Source: Sipunculus nudus (Eukaryota; Annelida; Sipuncula; Golfingiida; Sipunculidae). Taken from it: a DNA stretch of 64,000 nt. Under the pieces are notes generated by a model. The model was not told the origin of the DNA and ran no database searches. It saw nothing but the letters and a program-made list of their open reading frames with translations. The translations under genes and the position numbers were made by a program. This document shows positions 12,036 to 25,451 of the stretch, piece by piece; position 1 is the first letter of the stretch, and the number at the start of each line of letters is the position of its first letter. The stretch covers positions 2,131,318 to 2,195,317 of the forward strand of contig CM049314.1 in NCBI GenBank assembly GCA_026874595.1, given 5' to 3'.

Positions 12036-15023
12036 CAGCACACTTTCATAGGAACCAGCGAAGTGACGTCACTACTGTGACTGGTATTATACATACAGTG
12101 ATACAGTATCTTTGTACAAATGAAAACTAGGAATATATATAAAATTCAAACCTGACATTGCTGGATGAGAGACCTTGAACAACACAACTTGGATAGTCAG
12201 CCTTCCAGCTATTTGTCAAAGTTGAGGATAAAATCTTGGCTGTGGAGGAGGGTGGTGACATTCTTCAGAGAACAGAAACATCACAATTTACATGTACTCA
12301 AAAAGTCAATCAGCTGGACCACTCATTAGATCAAATACTGGCAGCCATATTGATTAGTAACTCTCATCTGTCTGTCTGCTACTTTATCTTATGTTCATGA
12401 TATCTAAAAACAAGTCCTGACTGATAAATATTACAAAACTGAATTTTAATTTGATCAGGTAATTTCCATGAGAAACTTTGGTTCATCACGAAAGAAAAAT
12501 AAACTAAGGAGACCACTGAAGATCTTAACCCAAATTGCATTTAAAAGAGAAAAGAAATTGCAGTTAAAGACCAATAAGCTACAATAATGATCATGTTTGA
12601 ACATCTATATGAGATAGCGCTAAATTAAGATACTATACATGTGCTGAAAGGCAGTACTAAAATATGTTTCAAAGGCACATCTTAGCCAAGCAATAAAACA
12701 GCCGGCCTTTGAATTAGACAAGCTATTTGATTTATGATAATTTATTGTCTTGGTGGTATTCCTGTTAATGTCACTACCTGATCCCTATCCAAATGAACAG
12801 GGCAATAAACTCGTAATTTACACAAACTGCTTATTTACTCTCCTGGTGTTAGATGACATGACATAAGGGTTGTTATCCCAGGATGCAGACTGACATGTAA
12901 TAAATACAAAGATTTCAAAGTAAAGGATTAACGCGTTATGGACTGCACCTGGAAGGATAACATGAAATCTACATCCTGAAGCCTCTACTGTGACATCATA
13001 ATGGTGTCCGTGGAAACAAATTATAAATTTGTGTTTCACTATTATAAACATTCAATTCACTAGCTCGCTCTTGACTACCACATTCTTAATCAGGGCAAAA
13101 CAAATAAACTTCCCATTAACTGGAGAGTAAAAACAATAATGGAACTGTTTTAAATATTCATTTTTAAAATTTGAGTTTACATGAAAAAATGTATACGTCT
13201 TAATATTTCAATGAACAAATGAAAACAATAAAAAATTATATTTTCCATTATGTCCTGACTGTAATATCATTTTTTCACCATTCTATTCTAGACATTGCTT
13301 GCATTTTATAAAACTGTAATTGCTGATCACTCCTCTTGATATAATCAATTCATACTTATTCAATACTAAAACATTTCATTTAATCATTCCAATATCTATA
13401 CAGCCCTGGCTTTTCCTTTGATTAAACATAACTTTGGGAGGGTACGTCTACCTTATGTTTACATTATTTTTGCCCCATCAAGTAGAAGCAATGCAACAGG
13501 GGATAATGTTTACAATGCAAAATTTTTCAGTAATTTCGTATTTATTTACCATTTTATTGCTAGCTAGCAATACAATGTTAGTCAAAATATTGTTACCACA
13601 ATTTTTTAGATTATTTTCTCTAAGTACTTGCATATATACTGAAATCCAGTCCTGTGGATTTTTATATTTATGAGATTGCAATTGACATCTTGCCTAGACA
13701 GAGACTGTAAAATGCTTAAATAATGGTAATGATATTATGCTTAAATTAAGCCCTGGTTTACAATATCAAATCCTGGTGAAAAAACCCTAACATGTACACA
13801 CAGACACACATACAGATTTATTTGCCCCTTATGAATACCCAAAATACCAAGGTTTCCTTGTTTCACAAATAGTTTATATATGAAATGCTACATCACACCA
13901 TGTTCTATGTACACAGCGTTTGCACTTGAGTGCATGTTTGGGAATTTAAGGCATCCATATTGGTCAACTCAGCTTTTTTCCTGATGTGACATACCTAGAA
14001 ATATGCTATATCACAGGAATATACCATTTTTGTCATGTATAACATGTACACCCGTGACAATGTAACCAAATTCTGTTTGAACATTGTACTCAATCAGCAA
14101 CAGTTATGCAGTGCTACAACAGAAACTGAAACTGCATCAGGTGAATTAATGCGTGTACATGTACCTTAAAAGGATTAATCACAAATACACACATACCACG
14201 CTGCACCGTTCACCAATCAAATCTATCACCTCCCCATTGATTGACACGTTCACACGGAGTGTCGCTGGTCTGGATTTCAAAGCCCTTCATTCACACACTG
14301 TCTGTCTCACATCGATTGTTGCCATAATAAAAGACTGTGCTGAACAGTTCACGTAGCTGGTGCCAAGCAGAATGACGCTGGTAGAGTCTACATGCACCAA
14401 AATCAAACAGACACTGTTTATTATGATATCATTAGCAACAACCTAGTTTACTTAAATATGAGGTCAACTAAGTTTGTTCCAACAGTAAAATTAAAACTCT
14501 TTTTATCCATGTAATTGTGTATCCCCATCAGAGCAGTAAAAACAGTACAAGGTGAGTATGGCAGGGCTTGTCATAGAAACAGACAATTAGCAACTATATA
14601 TATAATGAACAGGAAATATCCTCCTGGTACCAGCACTGGATACAGAGAGGGAGGTCCAAGACCAAGCCAGAGCCTCAAAGGCAAACTAGGGAAATCTATA
14701 GAACCTATATCTATATTATAGGGATTTTCTCTAATTTATTAACGACATGTTTTAAATACTTCTGGATTATTATTCCTTGCCTTGATCTGACATATAAACT
14801 GAAACCTGAAGTCCTGAAGGCTTTTAACAGCATGTATACTTGTATAACACCGTAACCTTCAACCTGATTCAATAGACAGAACTTGAGCAGCCACCAAAAA
14901 CCTATCCATGGACATGTCCTTAAAAAAACTTATGGAGTTGAAAAAAGACACTTTTAAAAACGTTTAAACAAATGTAAAAACAATTCAATCAAGAGTTATT
15001 ATCAGTTATCTGATACTAGTTAT
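12036..15023. other. Non-genic DNA
   Basis: AT-rich, with only short motif-free frames. An AAG|GTGAGT donor-like site lies near 14550, but no exon could be supported. Confidence 0.5.
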
Positions 15024-15658
15024 CATGTACCTAGGTACACAATTCATGGTATCTATACCTGGCTGCAAGTACCTAGGCACACAATTCATGGAATCTGTAC
15101 CTGGCTGCCTGTACCTAGGTACACAATTCATGGTATCTGTACCTGGCTGCCTGTACCTAGGTACACAATTCATGGTATCTGTACCTGGCTGCCTGTACCT
15201 AGATACACAATTCATGGTATCTGTACCTGGCTGCCTGTACCCAGGTACACAATTCATGGTATCTGTACCTGGCTGCCTGTACCTAGGTACACAATTCATG
15301 GTATCTGCACCTGGCTGCCTGTACCTAGGTACACAATTCATGGTATCTGCACCTGGCTGCCTGTACCTAGGTACACAATTCATGGTATCTGTACCTGGCT
15401 GCCTGTACCTAGGTACACAATTCATGGTATCTGTACCTGGCTGCCTGTACCTAGGTACACAATTCATGGTATCTGTACCTGGCTGCCTGTACCTAGGTAC
15501 ACAATTCATGGTATCTGCACCTGGCTGCCTGTACCTAGGTACACAATTCATGGTATCTGCACCTGGCTGCCTGTACCTAGGTACACAATTCATGGTATCT
15601 GTACCTGGCTGCCTGTACCTAGGTACACAATTCATGGTATCTGTACCTGGCTGTCATG
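15024..15658. repeat. 42-bp minisatellite, about 15 units
   Basis: The unit contains CTGTACCTAGGTACACAATT, CATGGTATCT and GTACCTGGCTGC. It holds a 12-bp palindrome GTACCTAGGTAC. Because 42 is a multiple of three and the unit lacks in-frame stops, both strands are open for about 210 codons; the predicted peptides are pure 14-residue repeats. Diverged GTACCTAGGTA and TGTACCTG words continue to about 15930, beyond the array. Confidence 0.95.
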
Positions 15659-16427
15659 AGTAGGATGAAGCTGTTACAAGTCCCTGACTACCTGTACCTG
15701 GAACAATGATCTACAGTAGACATGTTGACTTACATAAATGTACATGAAATGTATGCAATTTATTGTCACAAGTTTATAATATTATCACAATATTTAATTG
15801 AACAAAAATTATCAGTATCTCTATCCACATACTTTTTAAAGCACCTTGACTTGTACCTAGGTACTCTTACTCTAAGAAAACCCTGTTCCTGTACCTGTCC
15901 ATCTCACAATAAATTGTACCTGGTCCCAATCCTGTTACCGGCACATATATCTGTCCAGCCAGCATGCTTGTTCCCATTGGCAATGAATGAGGTAACACGC
16001 CCCTATCTGTGACCACCTGGCAGGCTATTCACCACTAAATTATTGATCACTGGCTGCCATAAGGGACAGCATTTAACTGTATTTACAATGTTGCTCTTGT
16101 AAATTACTAACATGTACATCACATGAACATAAGAGATGCCCTTGACAGTCAACATAAAAGGGAAGTTAAATGTTAGGTCTTTCTATTATAGTTACCAATT
16201 TTCTCTTCCAGATGGAGACAAATTATAAATTATGAAATCTTTAAAAGATATTATTTAAAATAATTAAATATATATTTATGAAAATAATTTAATAAGTGAA
16301 TTACAGTCTTCTAAACTACTAGCTCAACTTTAATCCTGCATTAGAAGCTTTGATGGAATATTTTTCTAATAATAACCATAGTCATGGCTCAGTTGGTGTG
16401 GGGGGGGGGGGGGGGGGGGCGGGGAAG
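15659..16427. other. Non-genic DNA with a long G-run
   Basis: No gene is supported. The segment ends in a run of 20 G (16400-16419) directly before the SINE head. Confidence 0.5.
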
Positions 16428-16722
16428 GGGGTGGTGCAATGGTTAAGGTGCTCATGATAGACATGAACCTTGTGAGTTTGAATCCTGGTCAGACCCCCAT
16501 CGTGCCAAGCCCCGTGGGCAAGGTCCCAACCGCAAGTGTGACTCTGTCCACCCAGCAGTAGAAATGGGTACCAGGACATACTAGGGAGGTAACCTTTGAT
16601 GGACTAGCATCCCATCCAGGTGGAAATTAACTCCTCAGTTTCTTCATGCTACAGAAACCGGCATAAGCTCGGGCCTGATGAGCCAGTAGGCTCGTGTGTA
16701 AAAGCCCAACTGACTTTACAAT
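16428..16722 (+). mobile_element. tRNA-derived SINE, + strand
   Basis: The head has an A-box-like GGTGCAATGGTTAAGG and a B-box-like GAGTTTGAATCCTGG. The central block reads GGGCAAGGTCCCAACC, CTGTCCACCCAGCAGTA and AAATGGGTACC. The 3' part reads GACTAGCATCCCATCCAGG, TTCATGCTACAGAAACCGG and GGGCCTGATGAGCC. I recall this 3' part and the central block from widespread bivalve/metazoan SINEs (BivaMD or Meta-SINE type); that is memory, not a search. The family match with the 63-kb SINE is visible directly. Confidence 0.8.
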
Positions 16723-19700
16723 GGCACAGTTATGATGATTATGTTCTTTTGTAAATACATGTTAACCACACCTTATGGGCACTTCCTGTTTGCAGGCACC
16801 TCTCTACTGGGGGCACTTGATTTGGACCTGTGAAATAAAACATGGAGGTCTGTGACCTCTCTAATGTGGGCTTTAATTCTTTTACTTGTATTCAAAAAAT
16901 TCAATCCCATCTATGTGCATAGCTGGTAGGTTTAACTGGATATACATAAACAATAGCTCTAAAACCCTAAAGGGTTATTTTGAAATAAATATTTCTGATC
17001 AGTGATACACAAATTGAAAACCAAAATTGTATTTAGATATCAATAATATGGTAAAGTCTTATTGTGCTGAAGTCAAAAGGAACAACAGAAAACTAAATAT
17101 GAGTCCCAGGTTTCACATAGGATAGTTTTTGTTTGGCAATGATTTAACTACTTTCCTCAGTTTTGAGCTGCAACTTTTTACACAACAAAACATAAGGATA
17201 TTTTACTGAATTTTTATCTGGTAAGTGGACCGGAAAAAAAACGGTAGTATCATCTCTGAAACAGCAGATTTGCTTAGAATTTGGAGTATACCTAAAAAGT
17301 ATGGTAACTAGTGAGTTTTTGCACCATGTCATTACAAAAATGGTTATATTTACAGGTAAGAATTTTTCAAATATTTCAAAGGACCAAGGAAGTGATCTTA
17401 ATTCTTCTCACAGGGAGACACTAACTACACCTATAACTACAGGGTATGACGAATATAAACAAGCCAACCTTCAGCAGGAAAAATAAAGGGAGTTTTTTAA
17501 CCGGAGTGTGTGTGAAGACATATATAATGTATGCTACATTGCCTGGTAGGTAACGACGTACCTGGGAACATATCAGGTGTTAATAAATCAGTATTGAGTG
17601 GTGTCTCAATACATTCAACTTGGCTTCTGCAAGAATACATATTTATTTCAAACCCTTTATGTTATATGACAGAGCAATATTTTTTTTTATTATTTTTTCC
17701 CCATTTGTTTGGCCATGGAACTGCTGAACTCCCCTTTTTTATATCAATAGAGAAGTATACAATAGTGAGCACTGCAATAGGCCACTTATTTTATAATTTA
17801 TATTGAATTATATATCTGCACATGATTTATGACATTTATTTTTTGTAGGAATGAATTGTTACTGTATACCTGTATAACTTGTAATAATCATTATTTGTTG
17901 AACAGCAACATATGGTCAATAAAACAAATTTGCTCTATGAAGCCTTATAAATTAATGGTTCATTTATTTATAAATATACTTCAGAACAAATTTATGTTTA
18001 AACTTTATCAGGATAGGGAATGAATATGTATGGCTCACAGATAATATAATATATAAGTTAAATCACTTATGTTTTATTGAACCTGTTGCAACAGAGGCAT
18101 TTTTTTGCTTCTTTTTTTTTTGTGCATGTATGTAAGTGTACGTGGGGACTGCAGGTGGGGTGTGTGTGCGCCAGGGGGGGGGGGGGGGGGGCCCTCGGTT
18201 CTACATTCTGGGTGCTTGATGATTTGTACACTCAGTTTGCTCAAGCTTGAATATGAAACTTATAAATAAAACCTCATTATGTCCTTAATTATATATGCAG
18301 GAATGATTTTTTTTAAATCAAATAAAAAAAAATTACATAACTTTAAAAACAGACCCAAAGACCCATCTGTTGCAAATTTAATTTTATAAAAAAAAATACA
18401 TGCCGCAGAGCGACAAAATATCAAGGCTTTTATTATCACTGATTATATACATTTAATAAATTATTAATATTACCATAATTTAATTTACAGACTGTCTCTT
18501 AGCAAGACAAATTAAAGGCAAATATGGCAACAGCGAAGTGTAAGCCCATGGTAACAGATAATAATAATTTAACAGGATTTAAAAAAAGGTTAAAACATCC
18601 CCTCTGGCTGACTGGTTTTCAGGCAACACTGCATGAAATTAGCTAAGCAAATCATGTAAATTTTTGTTTTACGTTACAAGAAAACATCATGGGACAGATT
18701 TCATCACGAACTGCGATTACTGTGTCAATGGACTCCATATGTACACGTATATTTAAGAGACATCTTCCAGTGAAAATGAGAGTGAAATGAACCGCGCAGA
18801 ATCGGGGAAAGTACACGAAAACGAACTTACAAATGGCCAGTTTTCACAAATCCATTCCCCCAGGTTGCCCATCTTCCAGTTAAAATCCGGCTTTTTGAGG
18901 CTGTCCCTGCGGTATCCTTTATCGTTACCTGTACATTATGGGCCTGGTGTGTCCCTCTGTGGACTGTTATTAACCTGTTTACCTGGGCACTGCCAGGTGA
19001 GTTGCTGTCCTGAGCTGTGGTTGTGGTGATATGCACTAGCGACGCCCGGTATCCTGAAAACAACCGCCCCACGTGACTTGGTTATATCGATACTGCTGGC
19101 AAGGTAACCGCCTCATCAGGGTGTCACGGCATTTTTATTTCCATTCATTTGTGATGGCTAATGTTATGCATTTCACTAAATCAGTCATTCAGACTCGGCT
19201 AATATCATGACTTCGGCCTTGTTCTTTATCTAGATGTACTTTTGATAAGGGCCTTACAGCCATATGGCCCCAAACTTTTGTGGTGAGTGGCGCTCACACC
19301 TGGTCCAACCACTTTGACAAGATATATATCAATTGACACGCTTGGTGCCGCTCCGCCGGTAGCTTCAAAGTGAAAAGATAGGGGGCAGCACACATAGGGA
19401 GTCAGGAACGATCAAAGGATGCATTCGTGAAACTGAAAGAGTCAAAGCGCATTGCGGCACTTTACTACTTAATATTTTACTTATTACCTCTAACTCATGA
19501 CACCTACATATTCCCAAAGCTTAGAATATACTTTATTTGATGGTATATGGAAACCAGGAGCGTTAATGTAGGGGGGTTGGGTAGGGATATATAGGCTTAT
19601 CCCCCCCCTCCCCCCCGGACCACACACAAGCACACTTTGAAGCAAGGGGTGGATGGTCAATGTAATCAACCCCCCTTTCAGAGAATAATGTTTATATACT

Positions 19701-21273
19701 AGCTAGTTTGGAAACGAAATATATAAATATTAGAATTTTATACTTTGGTTCCAATTATGTAATAATGATATAATACACCGGTAATGAAGTATTTTATATT
19801 TAAGCCTGCTTTAGAATTAAGCTATACTGGAAACATCATATCTTATTTTCTTAAACCCGATTCTTAATTGTAATTTATTTGAAATGTGTCATACAGACAC
19901 TCAAAGGTATGTTTTATATATATGTGTGAACGTGTGTGTGTGTGTGTGTGTGTGTGTACGTTTGTGTGTGATCCTTGAAGATAAATAGACGCCACTGATG
20001 GAAACTGCCAAACTGTTATTTTCAAATACTGGTTAATATTATTGGTTTATTTAGATAAATAATATATTTTGATTGAGATTACTTAAATGTATTTCTCTAA
20101 GGAAAATCATTTGATCCAGCATATACATGATACAGATAAAGATTACCTCTTAATATCCAGATAAAATGCAGGTAGACAGTTTTTATCGGGGTGTTAACTT
20201 ATGAATTTTTATATTTTTATATTTAAATTAAAATATTCAAATGTGCTGAATAAGTTCTTTTTTAAATTGTCCACAATGAAAGTCTCCCTTTTCAATAGAC
20301 AAAAATTAATTAATACAATTATAGATAACTTTATTTATTTATTTATATTTATAAATTGATTCTCATTGCATTAATATTGATGTCAATATTAAGTTGTTTA
20401 AAAATATTGTCAAGTATTGATGTTTTTCCTTTGTTTCTTAACAAATAACTTCTTGTTCTGCAAGTTATTAATTATCTGCCATCAACAGGTTAGTGAGCTT
20501 GCAAAAGAAAAAAAAAAAAAAAAAACAATATCGTTTCCATTCTGGCTTGCAAAGTCGATATAATTTCACTGGGAAAAATAACAAGTTATTTGCATTTATT
20601 TGGGAATTAAATTTCATCCATATTTTTATAAATTTAATCTGTCTTCCCGACAGTAGTGTACAAAATAAAACAGGTATGAATTAAATGTAAAGAACAGAAA
20701 AAGTTCATATTAAAACCCAGATCCATTCAGATTGACATAGGCCCTTCTTGAACCTTAAAGACCAAATTAAATAGCTGGCAATAGAAGTTCTTGGACATGT
20801 GTCAGATGTTGATATTTTGATATTTTCTTGAGTTGTGGTAGCTTTCTCGCAATAAAACATTATGTGAGGTGTTAATAACTTTTAAGATATATATAAATAT
20901 GTACCAGGATTTTTAAAAAATGACACCCCTGTCAGCAGCGTTAATTAACTAGGCGAGGTGTGAAGACATTTGGCATTCTTATATTAGGTGTGTATATGAC
21001 ACCTCTTGAGCTGTCGCAAACTCACACTGGATTTTCATTGAGAGGGAGACCTAGTTGTCCTTTCCTATGTTACATCTCCTGAATACCATTTTCACACATT
21101 TCACTGACTGTTTACTGACAGGCATTAAGCAGCTCGTGTGCCTGTCAGATTAGTAAATTTTGCAACATCGAGTCAACACCCGGTGTCATTTTGCTGTATT
21201 TAAGACTTCAAGAAAGATTACAGATTTCTCAGATAGGTCACTCACCATGCAGTATATATTGAGGTTATAACAG
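16723..21273. other. Mostly non-genic DNA
   Basis: It contains an 18-G run (18174-18191), a (TG)n tract near 19931-19957 and an A-run near 20508-20525. From about 18660 to 19460 the sequence is less AT-rich with more CpG, and CCAG|GTGAGT at about 18993-19002 is a good splice-donor match; an untranslated or short first exon is possible but not shown. From about 20930 the sequence aligns with 40130 onward (segmental duplication). Confidence 0.4.
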
Positions 21274-24200
21274 TTTTTTAGCTCAGCTGACTGAAAGTCA
21301 TCTGAGCTATAGCGATCACTCTTTGTCCGTCGTCCGTCTGTCCGTCTGTCCGTCTGTCCGTCCGTTAACCAGGCACAAATCGTAACCGCTAAACCTAGAA
21401 CCTTGTAACTTGGGATTCTGAGAGGTCCATGAAAAATCTCCTTGGAAACCAGAAATTAGGTCTCTGTTACCCATATCCTTCGAGCTATGGGGCCCCAAAG
21501 TACCCCCCAGAAAAGTCAAAAATTTCCTACAAAAACTTCAATATCTCATTAACTACATGACTGATGGTCATGATTTTTGGCATACATATTGATCATGAGA
21601 TGTTCCATCACTTCCTGCAGACTGGTGGCGCCACCTGTATTTTTCGATTTTTTACAAATTTTTTTCTCTATTTTTGAGACCTTTAAAAATGTGAACATCT
21701 GTTAACAAGGCACAAATCGTAAAGCCTAGACCTAGAATCTTAATTCTTGATACACTGAGAGGTCCATGAAAAATCTCCTTGGAAACCAGAAATTAGGTCT
21801 CTGTTACCCATATCCTTCGAGCTATGGGGCCCCAAAGTACCCCCCAGAATAGTAAAAAATTTCATACAAAAACTTCAATATCTCAATAACTACAACACTG
21901 ATGGTCATGATTTTTGGCATACATATTGATCATGAGATGTTCCATAAGTTCCTGCAGACTGGTGGCGCCACCTGTATTTTTCGATTTTTTTACAATTTTT
22001 TCCTCTATTTTTGAGACGTTTAAAGATGCTGTCATCTGTTAACATGGCACAAATCGTAACCGCTGGACCTAGAATCTTCATTCTCGACACACTGAGAAAC
22101 CTATTAAAAGTCTCCGTGGAAACCATAAATTAGATCTCTGTTACCCATATCCTTCGAGCTATAGGGCCCCAAAGTACCCCCCAGAAAAGTCAAAAATTTC
22201 ATACAAAAACTTCAATATCTCATTAACTACTTGACTGATGGTCATGATTTTTGGCATACGTATTGATCATGAGATGTTCCATCACTTCCTGCAGACTGGT
22301 GGCGCCACCTGAATTTTTCGATTTTTTACGAATTTAAAAATGTGAACAGCTGTTAACAGGGCACAAATCATAAAGACTGGACCTAGAATCTTCATTCTTG
22401 ACACACTGAGAGGTCCATAAAAAGTCTGCATGGAAACCTAATAAGGTCTCTGTTACCCATATCCTTTGAGCTATGGGGGGCTCCCAATAACCCCCCAGAA
22501 TAATGGAAAATTTGATAAAAACAAACTGCAACATCTCAATAACTACAACACTGATGGTCATGATTTTTGGCATACATATTGATCAAGAGGTGTTTCATCA
22601 GTACCTGCAGACTGGTGGTGCCACCTGTATTTTTTCAAATTTTCACAATTTTTTTTCTCTATTTTCGAGACCTTTCAGGATGTAGTTATCTGTCAACAGG
22701 GTACAAATCGTAAGGACTGGACCTAGAATCTTCATTGTTGACACACAGGGAGACACATGATAAGTCTCCATGGACACCTGAAATTAGGTCTCTGTTACCC
22801 ATATCCTTTGAGCTATGGCACTCCAAAGTACAGCTCAGAATAATGGAAAATATGATACAAAAGCTGAAGTATCTGAACAACTAATGCAGAGATCACCATA
22901 ATTGTTTTCATGGATATTGATCATGGAGTGTTTCATCAGTTTCTGCAGACTGGTGGCACCACCTGTATTTGTTCGGGTTTTTTTTTACAAATTTTTTCTC
23001 TATTTTTGAGACCTTTAAAGTTATGAACATCTGTTAACAGGGCACAAATCATTAAAACTGGACCTAGAATCTTCATTCTTGACACAGAGGGAGACCCATG
23101 AAAAGTCTCCATGGAAACCTGAAATTAGGTCTCTGTTACCCATATTCTTTAAGCTGTATGGCTCCAAATTACCCCCCCCCCAGAATAATGGAAAATTTGA
23201 TACAAAAACTGCAGTATCTCAATAACTACAACACTGATGGTCATGATTTTCGGCATACATATTGATCATGACCTGTTCCATCAGTTTCTGCAGGCTGGGT
23301 GCGCCACCTCTATTTTTTTCAAATTTTTACGATTTTTTTTCTCTTTTTTTGATACCTTTAAAGATGTGGTTATCTGTCAACAGGGTACAAATCGCAACAA
23401 CTGGACCTAGAATCTTCATTCTTGTCATGCAAGAAGGCCCATGAAAAGTGCCTGTGGAAACTTAAAATTAGGTCTCTGTTACCCATATCCTTCAAGCTAT
23501 AGGACTCCGAAGTATCCCTCAGAATAATGGACAATTTGATACAAAAGCTGAAGTATCTGAAAAACTAATGGGGAGATCACCATGATTCTTTGCATGGATA
23601 TTGATGTTTGTAAGTGTTTTTATTAGTTTCTGCAGACTGGTAGAGCCACCTGTATTTTTGTACCCGCCAAAACGAAGTTTTGTGGATACTATGTTTTTGA
23701 CCGGGTTCCTCCGCCGTTGCCGCGTTCGTTTCCAGAGAGCTCCTCTGGGACTTGATTTTATCAGCTTTCCAAGCTCATATCTCGGGAACCGTTTGACTGA
23801 TCAGGAAATAAAATTTATACTAATGTAGCCCTTGGATAGCTCTATAACATACACAAAAAATGGTGGCGCCACCTGTAACCATGTTTGCACAGTGTCCATC
23901 TGTTCATCTGCCTTTGGTTAAAATCACTCATATCTCTGCAGTGAATTGACTAATTCACCTGAAATTCGGCATGCGTGTACATCCTGGATAGCTTTCTTGA
24001 TTTTATGACAGGTGGCGCCACCTACATTCTCATTCACGCTGATGACATCCAAGCTCATATTTCGGGAACCGTTTGACCGATCGGGCCAAAATTTTGCATG
24101 TATATAGATCTAACATAGCTCTTTATCATAGTCTAAACTGGTGGCGCCACCTGCAACCATTTTTGCACAGCGTTTGTCTGTTTGTCTGCCGTGCAATAAT

Positions 24201-25451
24201 GTCACTCATATCTCGGCAGTGGTTTGACATATCTGCCTAATATTTTGCAGTTTTATACATCCTGGATAGCTTTCTTGATTTTATGACAGGTGGCACCACC
24301 TACATTCACGTTCACGCTGATGACATCCAAGCTCATATCTCGGGAACCGTTTGACCGATCGGGCCAAAATTTTGCATGTGTATAGATCTAACATAGCTCT
24401 TTATCATACACAAAACTGGTGGCACCACCTGCAACCATTTTTGCACAGCGTCTGTCTGTTTGTCTGCCGTGCAATAAAGTCACTCACATCTTAGCAGTGG
24501 TTTGACATATCTGCCTAAAATTTTGCAGTTTTATACATCCTGGATAGCTTTCTTGATTTTATGACAGGTGGCGCCACCTTTATTCTAGTTTATGCTGCAG
24601 ACATCCAAGCTCATATCTCAGGAACCGTTTGAACGATTGGGCCAAAATTTTGCATGTGTATAGATCTCACATAGGTCTTTATCATACACAAAACTGGAGG
24701 GGCCACCTGCAACCATTTTTGCACATTTTGCACAGCGTCTGTCTGTTGGTCTGCCGTGGCCTAAAATCACTCATTTCTCTGTAGTGGTTTGACATAACTG
24801 CCTAAAATTTTGCAGGTTTATACATCCTGGATAGCTTTCTTGATTTTATTACAGGTGGCGCCACCTACATTCTAGTTAACGCTGCACACATTCAAGCTAA
24901 TATCTCAGGAACCATTTGACCGATTGGGCCAAAATTGTGCTTGTGTTTAGATCTCTCATAGGTCTTTATCATACACAAAACTGCAACCATTTTTGCACAG
25001 CGTCTGTCTGTTTGTCTGCCGTGGGCTAAAATCACTCATATCCATGTAGTGGTTTGACTTTTCTGCCTAAAATTTTGCATATGTATACAACTTGGACAGT
25101 TTTCTGGATTTGTGGTAGGTTGCACAACCTACATACACATTTAGGCTGCAGACATCCATGCTAATATGCAACATACCTCACTCTGTTTCCCCTTGCCACT
25201 CAATCCATGCCTCACTTTACTCTGATTTTGGCAGATACACGTAGTCACTTGTCGGCTACCCGTATTCTAGTTTTTAAAGTTTACACATTTTTTCTCTATT
25301 TTTCAGATATATAAATACAGACTAAATCTTGGCCTGTTGGTTAATCTGTTTGATGCTTCAGTTAAATGGGTATCTACCATTCTGATGATAAAATTTCCTT
25401 TTGTGAATCTCTTCCCAGTCAGCTGAGCGTCATGACCCATGGGTCACTTGT
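21274..25451. mobile_element. Helentron-like element with ~337-bp internal repeats
   Basis: Block B lacks this segment: GTTATAACAG runs almost directly into AATATAACC near 40393. The left end is T-rich and then AGCTCAGCTGACT; the right end has AGTCAGCTGAGC, a 12-13 bp subterminal inverted repeat. The right end then has the perfect palindrome TGACCCATGGGTCA followed by CTTGTT. The interior has seven units of about 316-345 bp (anchors at 21624, 21961, 22298, 22614, 22952, 23297, 23639), most with GGTGGCGCCACC or a one-base variant. A second element is nested inside. Subterminal inverted repeats, a 3' hairpin and T-rich flanks fit non-autonomous Helentrons; that class call is inference. No coding gene is present. 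Confidence 0.7.
23660..25271. mobile_element. Nested Helitron-like element with ~278-bp units
   Basis: The outer repeat's consensus, GCCACCTGTATTTTT followed by a T-rich stretch and TTTTTCTCTATTTTT, is interrupted at 23660 and resumes after 25271. The inserted segment begins TACCCGCCAAAACGAAG and ends CGGCTACCCGTATTCTAGT, a CTAGT terminus. Its interior has about five units of roughly 278 bp sharing AAGCTCATATCTCGGGAACC, ATTTTGCATGTGTATAGATC and TGGATAGCTTTCTTGATT. Most units have two GGTGGCGCCACC-type palindromes (for example 23863, 24010, 24140, 24568, 24854). It has no coding capacity. Confidence 0.65.

Noticed and set aside
15006-15663. Two ~210-codon frames on opposite strands as repeat-protein genes
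   Set aside because: Both arise from a 42-bp tandem repeat with period divisible by three; there is no non-repeat coding flank, signal or splice context.
18787-18999. Protein-coding first exon ending at CCAG|GTGAGT
   Set aside because: The donor match is good, but there is no conserved motif and the opposite strand is equally open; kept only as a comment on the region.
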